64,000 nucleotides of DNA from assembly GCA_025558095.1 (NCBI GenBank), contig JAIVFI010000042.1, positions 248,001-312,000 of the forward strand, given 5' to 3'. The notes below the pieces were generated by a model, which saw nothing but the letters and a program-made list of their open reading frames with translations, did not search any database and had not been told where the DNA came from. The first letter of the stretch is position 1; each line of letters begins with the position of its first letter. This document shows positions 11,001-22,417 of this stretch, piece by piece. Both the position numbers and the translations under genes were made by a program. This stretch comes from Hyaloraphidium curvatum. Taxonomy: Eukaryota > Monoblepharomycota > Hyaloraphidiomycetes > Hyaloraphidiales > Hyaloraphidiaceae.

Positions 11001-12873
11001 ATCTCGTCGAAGAAAATAACGGCGGGTTGCCAGCTCCGCGCCTCTTCGAACAGCAGCCTCAGCTGCCGCTCGGCCTCGCCGACCCACTTGGACAGGCAGT
11101 CGGAGCCCTTGCGCATGAAGAAGGCGATCTTGGTCGTGCCCGTGGAGCACGAGTTGGCCAGCGCGCGGGCGAGCATGGTCTTGCCCGTGCCCGGCGGGCC
11201 GTGGAAGAGCACGCCCCGCGGGGGGGACATGCCGAAGCGGTCGTAGACCTCGGGGTAGAGCAGGGGGAGGAGCACCATTTCCTTGAGCTTGCGCACGTGT
11301 TCGTCCAAGCCGCCGAGGTCGTCGAAGGTGGTCTCGACCGTCGGCGTGGGGTCCGTGTCGGCGAGGTCTGGTCGGGGGGTGGGGCCGGGGCCGGAGAAGA
11401 TCAGCGCGATAGTCAGAGGCGTCCTGACGGCGATCACCCACTCTTCCCCTTGCCCAGCGTCACCCCCGCCCTCCCTGCATCCCCCAACAGCTCCGCCATA
11501 TTGAGCGGCACCGGCGCCGACGCCCCGCTCCCCGCGCTCCCCGCCCCCGCCGCCGCGAATCTCCCGCTCCCGCCCCCCCTCCCCCTGAAACCTCCCTGGG
11601 CCCCCTCGTCACCCGACGAATCCCGCTCGAAGAACGACGCGATCCCCTTCCTGATCGCCCCGTTGGCGCCCCCCGCGGGGCGGCGGTACGAAATGGCGCC
11701 CGCCGCGCGCCGCTCGGAGCGCTTCCACTCGCGCTCGAGCTCCTTGGACGACTTGACGCGGTAGTTGACCCGCCGCGTGCGCTCGCGGAGGGCGTAGGTC
11801 CGCTCGCCTTCCTCGGCGTTCTCGCCGTTGGTTTCGTCCGCCTCGCCGTCGCCCTCGCCGTCGCGCAGGCGCGCGCGGGCGGCGTACCGCGCCGCGCGGT
11901 CGACCGCGGCGCGCTTGGACGGCTGCGGGTCGCCGGGGTCGGAGAGCTTGCGCTTGGCGGGGGCGCGCTGCTGCCTGGGGCGCAGCACGCGCGGCTCGGG
12001 TTCGCCGTCCTCCGAGTCCGAGCTGTGTTCGCCCTCGGCGTCCCCGTGGCCCTCGTCGTCGTCCGAGCCGCGGTGCCGCCGCAGGAGGCGCTGCCCGGGG
12101 GTGCGGCGGGTGATCTCGTCCTCGTCCGAGCTGTGGTTGCCGCCAAAGATGGAGCGCGAGCGCGACTCGCGGCGGCGCGAGGCGGGGGCGGACAGACGCG
12201 AGGCGGCTCCGGAGCGGCGCGGGAGGGAGTAGGTAATCAGGTCGTCCGACTGGGCCTCGGAGAACTCGCCGCCGCGGGGCGGGTCGTCGGGCTCCTCGGT
12301 GTCCTCGTCCGCGTCGGCGGCGTCGAACTCGTCGTCGTCGTCCGCGGGGCGGCGGCGGCGCGAGCGGGGTGCCCTCTCCTCTTCCTCATCGCTGGAGTGC
12401 TGGCCATCTCCATCCTGGCTGCCCCCGCCGCCCTGCGCGTCGCCGTTTGCGACCTCGTCCGCCTTTCTCGCGGGCACCCTGTCCCGCCTGGGGGGCGCGT
12501 CCCCGCCGCCCTCGCCCGCGCCCTCCTCGACCCCCGGGCCGTACGACCGCAGCGGGTACGACGAGCGCCGCTCGGGCCCGTCCCGCCCCGGCCTGTCGCG
12601 CTCCGCGGCCGTGGGGCGGCGGTCCCGGTCGTCCCTCCCGTCGAGCCTGCCGCCGCGCCGCCCGTCGCCCCTGCCGCGCAAGTCGCGCTCGTCAAAGTCC
12701 GCGTACGCGGCGCCGACGTCGTAGTTGATGCGCTTTGTCATCCGGCCGTGGCGCGTCGACACCAACGGCTCGCCGTCCCGCGGCTCCGACCCCGCGCGCC
12801 CGGCCATGCCGCCGAGGGGCGCCGACCGCGACGTGCGCCGCCGGCCGTCCTCCGGCTCGGGATCGCGCGTCAT
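8001..12873 (-). CDS. YTA7: Yta7/Abo1/ATAD2-type bromodomain AAA+ ATPase
   Basis: Nine exons (12873-11442, 11367-10903, 10841-10485, 10424-9988, 9926-9636, 9575-9072, 9011-8459, 8397-8171, 8108-8001) join in phase to 1457 residues. The first about 475 residues are disordered, with Ser/Asp/Glu-rich acidic tracts and Arg-rich stretches, as in Yta7. AAA1 has Walker A GPPGTGKT (about residue 535), Walker B VIFFDEIDG and an RRPGRFDREF segment. AAA2 is degenerate: GKPGMGAGT has lost the Walker A lysine. A bromodomain-like region follows (about residues 9230-9100 on the DNA), then an acidic linker and a C-terminal helix. The family consists of hexameric histone chaperones at chromatin. The splice between SDPGR and TPEAAL (9927-9987) and the 60-nt in-frame intron at 9576-9635 are supported by family alignment from memory. 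The gene is divergent from eS25. Confidence 0.93.
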
Positions 12874-13014
12874 GGTCCGCTGCTGTCCGCTGCTGGCTAG
12901 GCGGACTCCACCCTGGGACGGTTGTCCGTGGATCGGTGAAACCCCTTAACCTAGCCCGAGGTCTGTCGGCGAAGTTAGAGGGCACCCACCCGCTGGTCCT
13001 CTCTCGACTCCGCG

Positions 13015-13862
13015 ATGGTGGGCATCGGGCGGCTCTGGGCGGCCCCGGCGGGCACGGCGCGGCAGGGCGGGTCCTTGGGCACCCGGCGGACGCGCGGCAC
13101 GGGGCTCGGCGGGCCGGGGGCCGCGCGGGGCGGCAGGGACCGGGCGCATCCGGATGGGCGTGTCGGCGGGCACTCGCACGCGCGGATGGCCGGGGAGGCC
13201 GCATCTATTGCTGGCACATGGAAGGACGGAGGCGGGAGCTGCTGCCCACGGAGAATCCCTGCCCGCCGCCGCCGCCGCCGAGGACCGGCCCGCCGCGGAC
13301 CTCCCTCCGCCCCTTCCCCCCCCGGAACCCTGCTCACCCCCTCCCTCCCCCCTCCAGGCGCCGAAAAAGGACTCCAAAGCCGCGGCCAAGCCCGCCAAAT
13401 CCGGCGGCGGCGCCAACAAGGGCGCCAAGAAGAAGAAGTGGTCCAAGGGCAAGGTCAAGGACAAGGCAAACAACGCCGTGTCGCTCGACAAGGCCACGTA
13501 CGACAAGCTGGTCAAGGAGGTGCCGACCTACAAGCTCATCACCCTGAGCGTGCTCGTCGACCGGTGCGTTGCCCCCCACGCTCCTCCTTGGTTGCGGACC
13601 GCTGACGCGCCCGCTCAGGATGCGAATAAACGCCTCCCTCGCCCGCATCGCCCTCCGCGACCTCGAATCCAAGGGCCTCATCCGCCGCGTCTCGACGCAC
13701 CACTCGCAGCTCATCTACACCCGCGCCACCCGGGAGGAGGAGCCCGAGGCCGCGGCCGCGGAAAAGGCCGAGAAGGCGCCGGCCAAGAAGGCGCCCAAGG
13801 CAAAGAAGCCCAAGAAGGGCGAGGAGGTCGAGGAGGAGGAGGCGGCGCCGGCGGAGGAGTAG
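13015..13862 (+). CDS. RPS25: 40S ribosomal protein eS25 with a long Lys/Ala/Glu-rich C-terminal tail
   Basis: Three exons: 13015-13017 (the ATG alone), 13358-13563 and 13619-13862, giving 150 residues. The first intron is 340 nt, by far the longest in the window; an intron directly after the start codon is typical of fungal ribosomal protein genes. The core is unmistakable: [12 protein letters not shown], a Lys-rich N-tail, then the winged-helix [20 protein letters not shown] region and [13 protein letters not shown]. eS25 is usually about 105-125 residues. Here about 45 extra residues of alternating Lys/Ala/Pro and Glu follow TR and end in [10 protein letters not shown]. The protein sits in the 40S head and is needed for some IRES-driven initiation. 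The start codon lies 142 bp from the divergent YTA7-like start. Confidence 0.96.
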
Positions 13863-14285
13863 GCTCGGCTCGCGACGAGGACGACGGACGGGCGGGCGGG
13901 CGGGCCCGCGGTGTACAGCTGAATGCAGCGCCGCCCCGCACGCCGGCCGCCTACTGGTCCGGTCCGGGGGACTGGGGGTGCGCTCGCCAACACTCTGTTC
14001 CCCGGGCTTCCATCCCGGGGTCCAATTTTTTACGCGAGCTAGAATCAGTCGGGCAACCAACCCTGGAAAACGGAGCCCCGAGGGGGCGACGATGTCCTGT
14101 TCCTTATCCGGGTGCCTACATCCATACATCCACGGTCCGTGGCGGGCGGTTTGGTGCGACGTGCGTTTATAATTCAATCAACGATGAAACGACAGAGATT
14201 TTTCAATGAGTCGCCTTTCCCACTCTCCCGCCCCATCATCCTCCATGCCGTCCTCCATCCGATCCTCCGCCCTCCTCCATATCCC
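13863..14285. other. Convergent 3' intergenic region, RPS25 and HSP78
   Basis: This 423-bp gap separates the stop codons of RPS25 (+) and HSP78 (-), so it should hold both 3' UTRs. No conserved reading frame was found. It contains a GC-rich hairpin followed by a run of six T, annotated separately. No B-box-like tRNA promoter motif was recognised. Confidence 0.6.
14000..14030 (+). other. Seven-base-pair hairpin followed by a T-run
   Basis: CCCCGGG at 14000-14006 pairs perfectly with CCCGGGG at 14014-14020 around a 7-nt loop, and TTTTTT lies just downstream at about 14025-14030. It sits about 140 bp after the RPS25 stop codon. It could be a 3' UTR element, a chance GC-rich palindrome, or the end of a small Pol III transcript (a T-run is a Pol III stop). 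No A box or B box was seen nearby. Confidence 0.35.
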
Positions 14286-16967
14286 TCAGTCGTGGTTTGG
14301 GAGCACCTTGAGCTCCCGCTTCTTGCTGTGCGGGTCCACCATCACCGTCACCTTTGCCGTCTCCCCGTTCCGCACCCTGCCCTCGATGATGAGCGTGCTC
14401 AGCGGGTTCAGCACCTCCTTCTGCACGGCCCTGTTGAGTGGCCGCGCGCCGTACGCGGGGTCGAAGCCCTCGCTGGAGAGCCAGTCGCGCGCGGCCGGGT
14501 CGACGTCGAGGGTGATCTGCCGGTCCGCGAGGCGCGCCTGCACCTCCGAGAGGCGGACGTCGACGATGCGGCGCATGTCGGGGAGGGTGAGGCGGTTGAA
14601 GATGACCTGGCTGTCGATGCGGTTGATCTGTTCAAAGGAGGAGAAGGAACGGGTCAGAACCTTGGACAGGGCGGGCGATCGGTGCGCAGGGACCCACGAA
14701 TTCGGGCGGGAAATGGTGCCGGATGGCCTCCATGACCTCGTGCTTGACCTCGGGCGTCACCTCGGGCGCGCGGGTCAAGTATTCGGCGCCGAGGTTGCTC
14801 GTCATCACAAGGATTGTGTTCTTGAAGTCCACCGTGCGGCCCTTGCTGTCCGTCAGCCGGCCGTCGTCGAGGATCTGGAGCAGCAGGTTGGTCACGTCCC
14901 GGTGCGCCTTTTCGATCTCGTCGAGGAGGATGAGGGAGTAGGGGTGCCGGCGCACGGCCTCGGTCAGCTCGCCGCCGTCCTCGAAACCGACCTGCAATGT
15001 AAGGAATGGTCAGCACTTGCTGCGCACACACAACGAGTTTGCAACCCACGTATCCGGGGGGCGCGCCGATCAGCCGGCTCGTCGAGAAGCGCTCCTGGTA
15101 CTCGCTCATGTCGATCCGGATCATGGCGTGCTCGGAATCGAAGAGGAACTTGGCCAGCTGCTTGGCCAGCTCGGTCTTGCCGACGCCCGTCGGGCCGGCA
15201 AACAGGAAGCTGGCGATGGGCCGGCGGTCCGACTGCAGCCCGGCCCTCGAGAGGCGCACCGCGTTGCCGATCTCGCGGATGGCCTCGTCCTGGCCGATCA
15301 CGAACTTGCTCAGGTAGTTTTCCACGCCCAGCAGCTTCTCGCGCTCGCCCTTGAGCATCGCTGCGATGGGAACCCCCGTCGCGCGGCTCACGACGCGGGC
15401 GATGTCGTCCGCCGTCACGCGCTCGTGCAGTAGCGGCTCCTCGCCCTCGGCCGCGGAGACGGCCGCCTCCTCCTCCCCCTCGGCGGGCAGCTGCTGCTCC
15501 AGCTCCGGGATCAGCCCGTACTTGATCTCGCTGGCCTTCCTAAAGTCCCCCCTCCTCTGCGCGACCTCGAGGTCCGTGCGCGCCTGCTCCAGCCGGAGCT
15601 TGGCGTCCTTGACCGCCTCGAGCTTCTCGCGCTCCTTCTTCCACGCCTCGTTCAGCGAGTCCACCTCCTTGCGCTTGCTCTCGAGCTCGTGCTCGAGGCG
15701 CTCGCGCCGCTGCCGGGAGCCAAAGTCGGTCTCCTTCTTGAGCGACTCGAGCTCGATCTGGATGGTGAGGATCTGGCGGTCCAGGGCTTCGATGCGCTCG
15801 GGCTTGGATTCCTGCTGGAGACGGAGCTTGGAACACGCCTCGTCGATCAGGTCGATGGCCTGAAAGGAATGTCAGTGGTGGACGGTACGATTGAAGCGAT
15901 GGGGTCGGCTGCCCACCTTGTCCGGGAGGTTGCGGTCGGTGATGTAGCGGTTGCTGAGCTGCGCGGCGGCGACGAGGGCGGCATCGCTGATCCGGACGCC
16001 GTGGTGGACCTCGTACTTTTCCTTCAGCCCGCGCAGGATCGAGATGGTGTCCTGCACGCTCGGCTCCTCGACCATGATGGGCTGGAACCGCCGCGCCAGC
16101 GCCGCGTCCTTCTCGATGTACTTGCGGAACTCGTCGATGGTGGTGGCGCCGCAGCAGTGGAGCTGGCCACGGGCCAGCGCCGGCTTGAGCATGTTGCCGG
16201 CGTCGACGCTGCCCTCGGCCTTGCCCAGGCCGAGCAGGAGGTGGATCTCGTCGATGAAGAGGATGATGCGGCCCTGCTCCTCCTCGATGTCCTTGAGCAC
16301 GGCCTTGAGGCGCTCCTCGAACTCGCCGCGGAACTTGGCGCCGGCGACGAGGAGGCCGAGGTCGAGCGCGACGACGCGCTTGTCCTTTATGGAGTCGGGG
16401 ACCTCGCCCTTGACGATACGCTGGGCGAGGCCCTCGGCGATGGCGGTCTTGCCGACGCCGGCTTCGCCGATCTGGTATCACCAAGCAAGGAGGAAATCAA
16501 CGGTTAGAGGGCGAAATGTCGTCTGGGAGCTGAGGACCCACGAGAAGGGGGTTGTTCTTGGTCCGCCGCGAAAGCACTTGGATCGTGCGGCGAATGATCT
16601 CGTCGCGGCCAATGACGGGATCCAGCTTCCCGGCCGCGGCGAGCTCGGTGAGGTCCACGCCGTACTGCTTCAGCGCCTCGCCCTTCTGCGGCTGCTGCTG
16701 CTGCGCCATGCGCATTTGCGGGCCGGGCGTGGCGTACCCGCGGGTCTGCAGCGGGTGAAGCGGGGTGCGCAGGGGTGTGATGTGCGCGGCGCGGGCGACA
16801 GCCGCGGCGGGGTGCGCGGGACGCGCCGCGGTCCACAGGGCGCGCGAGGCGACCCGAGTGGCGGCGGCAGAGATGCCCGCCAGGGGTGCGGAGAGGCGCG
16901 CGGGGGCCGTCTCGGCAGCAGCGACGGCCGGGGCGGCGAGGGCCGTTGGGAGTCCGTTCGGAGCCAT
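14286..16967 (-). CDS. HSP78: Mitochondrial Hsp78/ClpB disaggregase
   Basis: Five exons (16967-16542, 16471-15917, 15859-15050, 14991-14698, 14627-14286) join in phase to 808 residues. The first about 80 residues are rich in Ala and Arg with almost no acidic residues, an obvious mitochondrial presequence. The protein lacks the ClpB N-domain and begins with NBD1 (Walker A GEAGVGKT at about 144-151, restored by splicing). The coiled-coil middle domain follows, then NBD2 (Walker A GPTGVGKT near residue 550, sensor [10 protein letters not shown]). This is the Hsp78 arrangement: a hexameric matrix ATPase that pulls apart aggregates with mtHsp70. The promoter is shared with PCT1 and contains one GAAnnTTC heat-shock-like unit. 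Confidence 0.96.
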
Positions 16968-17538
16968 CGGTTGGCTTGGTCCACGGGAAAGTCCGGTAAA
17001 GATGCTGTCTGGTCGATGCAGCCGGTATCTGCGGTCAAATAGAGCACCAGCTGCTCGAACTGTGTTTGCGTTTGGCGGAGGTTCGGCGCGCAAGTCCAGC
17101 GTGTGGCGGGTGAAGTCGACCCGCGAAGGTTCTGGCATGTCCCCGACGGTTCGGCGCTCGTACACCGATTGGTTCGGTGCCGGCTTGATTCCGCGGGCCT
17201 GGCAAAGAGGCATGTAATGGCATGCTTCTGGCCCACGGCGGATCCCCGATGAGCCTGGCCTTGAAGCCGCGGTCTTGTCAAGATGCCACACTGCGCCGTT
17301 GCACGGCTTTCAGCCTCAAGTATCCTCGACATTGATTGCCATTCAATCATCGCTTCATTTAGAAGGCCGCGAAGCCGGGCCCGGCGGCCGGTCCGTCGAG
17401 CGAGAGAGTTGATGAGTTTCGCCGCCGTCGGCCCCATTCCGTGGGGGCGCGTCGGTGAGGTGGCCCGTGACATCGATTCCCTCCCTCCGAACTCCCGTTC
17501 CCGGACCACTCGGTGTCTCCGCTGCCGTCCATCGAGCC
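16968..17538. promoter_or_regulatory. Divergent promoter region HSP78 / PCT1 with a heat-shock-element-like site
   Basis: This 571-bp gap separates the two start codons and has no conserved reading frame. GAA-GG-TTC at 17125-17132 fits a minimal two-unit heat shock element and lies about 158 bp upstream of the HSP78 start, where Hsf1 control would be expected. An ATTGG (inverted CCAAT) is at about 17168-17172. Both are short motifs that also occur by chance, so regulation by Hsf1 is an inference. Confidence 0.35.
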
Positions 17539-18921
17539 ATGGCGCTCGCGGACAAGTCGAAGCCGCAGGCGGTTGCCGACAACTACAGGGGCCTCGATGT
17601 CCACGACGAAATCGTGCCCATCGAGCTCCCGCCCGGCTCCGTTCCGCCGCCGACGGACCGACCGGTCCGCGTCTGTGGGTGTCGGAGCGTTCTAGCGGAG
17701 ACGGTCCGGGGCCTGCTGGACGGGATTGGCCCCGCGGCCCGGTGCCGCCGCCAACCGCGCGGAACCCCGTGCTCACAGGCAGCCACCGCCAGACTCGGAC
17801 GGCATCTTCGACCTGTTCCACTTTGGGCACGCCAGGGCGCTGGAGCAGGCCAAGAAGACGTTCCCGAACGTCACCCTGGTGGTCGGCGTGTGCTCGGACG
17901 AGGACACGCACAAGCACAAGGGGCGCACCGTCATGACCGAGGAGGAGCGGGCAGAGAGCGTCAGGCACTGCAAATGGGCCGACGAGGTCATCTGCCCGGC
18001 ACCGTGGATCATCACGCCCGAGTTTATGGAGAAGCACAAGGTCGGTAACACCGGTGGCGGGTTCCTACAAGGCTGATCCTTGCTTCTTGCCTTCCAGATC
18101 GACTATGTGGCCCACGACGACATTCCATACGTGTCTGCCGGCTCTTCTGACGTCTATGGTGCGCTTTGCGCGGTGCTTGTGCCCCTCAGGCCGTCGGTCT
18201 AACGAATCCGCTGCCACGCCCTCGCCTGATCAGCGCCGATCAAGGCCATGGGCCGCTTCATGCCCACTCGGCGCACCGAGGGCATCTCCACCTCCGACCT
18301 CATCACCCGCATCGTGCGCGACTACGACGTGTACCTGCGCCGCAACCTCGAGCGCGGCGTGTCGCCGAAGGAGCTCAACATCTCTTTCCTGAAGCGGCAG
18401 GAGCTCTACGTCCGGACCAACATCGGACACCTGCAGAAGGAAATGCGGAAGCGGTGGGAGTCGACGAAGCGGAAGAGTCCGCCGTGGCTGCGGTGGTGGG
18501 AGCAGCGGGCGGAGGATCTCGGGAAGGGCTTCGCCCAGCTGTTTGCCGGCAACGGCAATAACGTCGTGGTGAGTGTTTGCTTCACCGTCAACCTTGTCGT
18601 TCGCTAACTTCGAGTTTGTTGCAGCGCACAATCCTGGCCCCCTTTGCCCCGTCGCGGCGTATGACCGCCTCGGCGCCTCCGACACCGGGCAACTCTCTCG
18701 CGGCCTGGGCCACGGCGGCTTTGCGCTCCGTTTCCCCGCCGCCGAAGCGGCATTGGTCCTCGGACGAGGATGGGAGCGACGAGGGGCTCGAGGACGGGGC
18801 GAGCGCGCCGGACGGGTACGACGATGAGGAGGAGATGGAGGAAGACGGGAAAGACTGGAGAAGCGAGGCGGATGCCGACGAGGGGTACTTGGCGAGCAAG
18901 AGGAGGAAGTTTGAGGCCTGA
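17539..18921 (+). CDS. PCT1: Choline-phosphate cytidylyltransferase
   Basis: Five exons (17539-17674, 17793-18040, 18098-18158, 18234-18568, 18625-18921) give 358 residues. The enzyme makes CDP-choline from CTP and phosphocholine, the rate-limiting step of the Kennedy pathway for phosphatidylcholine. The cytidylyltransferase HxGH motif is HFGH in [11 protein letters not shown], and the [10 protein letters not shown] signature is intact. Splicing restores [18 protein letters not shown] and [13 protein letters not shown] Trp- and Lys-rich helix after the catalytic core is likely the membrane-sensing amphipathic helix. The C-terminus has SPPP and Asp/Glu-rich segments suited to phosphorylation. 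The second intron has an unusual GTCGGT donor. The start at 17539 is the first Met near the conserved region; the frame is open farther upstream. Confidence 0.95.
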
Positions 18922-19029
18922 GGAGGCCGGCGTGGGGACGTTCTGGGTCTTGGGTGGGACGATGACGCGGCAATCATGTAGCCGTAAAAGAGAGCTCGGC
19001 GTTTGCGACGACCTTCGATTCCCGTCGAC

Positions 19030-22000
19030 TTAGCCTGTCGGGAGCTTCTCGTGCTCCGCGTCCCGCCGCTTCGCCCGAAGCAGCCGGGCAATGAGAGCCG
19101 TCCAGCCCGTTTGGTGCGTCGCCCCCAAACCCCGTCCGTTATCTCCGTCAAAGAACTCGGGGAAGAGAACGAGGTCCTTGAAATGAGGGTCCAACGAAGC
19201 CTTGATATCGTCGCCGTTGAGCGTGCGCCGGCCGCGCTCGTCGCGGAGGAAGAGGCGGCAGAGGCGGCGCGTGATCTCCTCCGAGACTTCCTCCAGATTC
19301 ATGAAGACCCTGCTGCCCGTCGGGCATTCGATGCGAAAGTCGTCAGTAAAGTAGTGATGGAAACGTTGAAGCGATTCGATGAGCAGGTAGTTGACAGGAA
19401 GCCAGATCGGCCCCCGCCAGTTGCTGTTTCCTGTTGGCATCCTCAGCACTCCAGCATGGCGGACACACCACGGCTAGGTCTTACCTCCGAACATGCCGGA
19501 GCGGGAATCGGCCGGCCAGTACTCGACAGAAAGCATTTGGCCGTCGACGTGGAGAACGAAAGGATCCTTCTCGTGGGCTTTGGAGAGAGATCGGATCCCA
19601 TACTCCGAGAGAAACTCCGTCTCGTCGAGCATTCGCTTGAGAATCTTCTTGAGCCTGCTGCCTCGTAGGAGCGAAAGTAGCCTCCGCTGGCCTCGGCCAG
19701 GTTCGTCCCATCGAGAAACGAGTGAAGCGAGCTCGGGGGAGTACTTGAGGAACCAGTCCATGCGAGCCGTGAAATCAGGCACAGTTGCCAGCAGTTCTGG
19801 GTCCAGCGTCTCCACGGCGAAAAGCGAAACCAGGCCAACCATCGAGCGAACGCGAAGGGGGACGATGTGCCCGCCTGGCAGCGTGAGCTTGTCGTAGTAG
19901 AACTCGTCCTCCGCGTGCCAAAGCCCGGTATCCGAGCCGGAGTTGATGTTCGTGAAGAGCGCCTTTGCAATGTACAGGAAGTGCTCGAAGAACTTCGTGG
20001 CCAGGTCCTGGTATACGGGGTTCTGCTGAGCAAGCTCAAGAGCGATCCGCATCATGGTCAAGGAGAAGAAAGCAATCCAGGCGGTACCGTCGGCTTGGTT
20101 GATGAAGCCGCCAGTGGGCAGCGGCTTGCTCCGATCGAACACGCCGATGTTATCGAGTCCCAAGAAACCTCCCTGGAAGACATTCTTGCCGGTAGCGTCC
20201 TTTTTGTTGATCCACCACGTGAAATTGAGCAGCAGCTGTGGAAAACGTGTTAACTTGCACAGCTCGTCCCTTAACGGGGCGCTGACCTTGTGGAAGACAC
20301 GCTCGAGGAAGGCACCTGGCAAACCGGGTGTTAGGACCGACTGCTCCCATGTACGTCCACAAACTGGCAACGCACGATCGCCCTGGCCACCGTTCAGTCG
20401 CCGATCGATCTGGTAAACTCGCATTGTTGCCCAGGCATGAACAGGAGGGTTGGTGTCGGAGTAATCCCTGAGCGAAGCGTCAGTCCCGTGATTTGCGAGC
20501 AGACACGAAGCCCCTACCATTCGTAAGCGGCCAGTTGGCCTGAAGGATGCATGAAGCTTTCCTTGGTCATCAGAAGCAGCTGTCTGTGAGGACGATTGTC
20601 ATAAGACAGGCCAGCTTTGGTAGATTTGCAACTCACTCCTTGGCAAAGGCAGCATCGATCATGGCATACGGAATCATATGGAAAGCAGTATCCCATACGC
20701 AGAAATACGAATATTCCATCTGTCGTGAGGAAAAGAATGTCAGTTCACCACCTAAGGCTTCCCACGAGTCCTCCTCTCACTTTGTCGGGCATCGAGAGAA
20801 TGTCGTAACTGTTGAGATGAGTCCAATCCGCATTCCGATTGTGCCCCGGGGGCGGCGGAGGTTGCGCCGGATCCCCGGCGAGCCATTCGATGGTGTTGAA
20901 GTAGAAGAACTGGAAGAGTCATTATCACGATGTTGCCAATGGAAAGCACGGGATCAAGTGTACCTGTTTGCCCCAAATCAGCCCCGCATAAGCTTGACGC
21001 TGAACGTTCTTCGCGTCCTCGTCCGTCATGCCCGTCTGGATCTGCTCGTAGAAGGCGTCCGCTTCCTTGATGCGCTGTCGCAGGATGCCGTCAAAGTCGA
21101 GGAACGGATCCGACAGGGGATGATGGCCTTCGGGAGTCTCGCGCAGCCTCAGGCTTGCCGAAGCGCTGCGTCCCGCATCCACCGACAACCGGAAGTGAGC
21201 TGCAAGCTTTGTCCCCGTGCAGTCCGGGTTCACGGCTGAACTGTTCCCCTTCACGACAAACTCATGGATGCCGTCCTTGTAGAAGCGACCAGGTTCAGGA
21301 AGCTTTCCGTAGAGCAAGGGTCCGTTGGTGTCGTTGTCGCAAAAGAGGAGATCGGCATCGCCATCGACGTGCAAATGGTATCGCCCCAACGTCCTATGAT
21401 CCACCTCCACGAGGCCGCGTCCGACCTGCCTCAGTTCAGGCCGTTGGACTCCGGCCCTCCAGCTCCAGGTGTTGCGAAACCACAGAGTCGGCAGCAGATG
21501 CAGCTCCGCGGCTTCCGGCCCGCGGTTATGCGCGGTGATGAGCATCAGGATATCGTTCGGGCCGTCCTTGGCGAACTCGATCACGACATCCCAGTAGCGA
21601 TCTTCGTCAAAACACCCCGTGTGGACGAGCTCGAACTCGGGCTCATCCCTGGTTCTCCGGCCGTTCTCGTCGATCAGACGTTGGTAAGGAAACTCGGTCT
21701 GCGGGTACTTGTACTGGAACCGGAGGTACGAATGGGACGGCGTGGCATCCACGTGGTAGTAAGCCTCCTTGACATCTTCTCCGTGGTTACCCTGGCCGTT
21801 CGTGAGCGCAAACAGACGCTCTTTGAGGTGAGGGTCCACGCCGTTCCACATTGAGACCGCGAGACAGAGGCGCTGGTGGTCGTCCGAAACTCCTCCGATG
21901 CCGTCTTCACCCCAACGGAACGCCCGGCTTCTCGCGTCAGAGTAGGAGAAACTGGCCCAGGCGTCGCCATTGTGAGAATAGTCTGTGTACGGCGAGTAGG

Positions 22001-22159
22001 GTCAGGATCGTCGCTTCGAAAGTTCCAGGCGACGCGCTCCTTGCCTTCTCTCACGGTTCCCCATTGGCGCTCGCTCACGTAAGGGCCCCATCGCATCCAC
22101 TTGTCGTGTTCCTTCGTCAGACGCTCGCGTTCGACAGCCGCCAGCAATTCGCCCGACAT
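19030..22159 (-). CDS. GH63-type glucosidase (cytosolic, bacterial/fungal MGH-like)
   Basis: Nine exons (22159-22045, 21982-20964, 20909-20781, 20719-20637, 20583-20518, 20467-20376, 20315-20287, 20235-19485, 19430-19030) give 894 residues with no signal peptide. Family blocks are plain: RWGPYVSERQWGTVREDYS, RAFRWGEDGIGG, DATPSHSYLRF, LPTLWFRNTWSW, WDTAFHMIPYAMID, NPPVHAWA, SGMFGGNSNWRGPIW. This matches the GH63 alpha-glucosidase group with an (alpha/alpha)6 barrel, distinct from the ER processing glucosidase I, which carries a membrane anchor. The first intron (21983-22044) fits only as GC-AG: GAAG|GCAAGG to CACAG|AC recreates the conserved VREDYS. Exon 7 is only 29 nt. The natural substrate is unknown. 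Confidence 0.93.
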
Positions 22160-22417
22160 CGCGACACGACGGGAGTCGAATCGCGATTGAAGGTCGATTT
22201 GTCTGGAGCGGAACCAATCAATCGGGTCGGGCGGGAGACGGGCGAAGAGACGGCGCCGATCACCAAACTACCCACAGCCCGAGCGGAAGAACAGCGGACG
22301 GTCTCCGAAAGACTCCATGGCAGTTCTACCAAAGCGCGTATCCAATCAAATCTAACTACTGCAGGAACTGGCGGTAAACCTGGAATCCGTGGTCAGGCTC
22401 CGGAAAATCACCATGCA

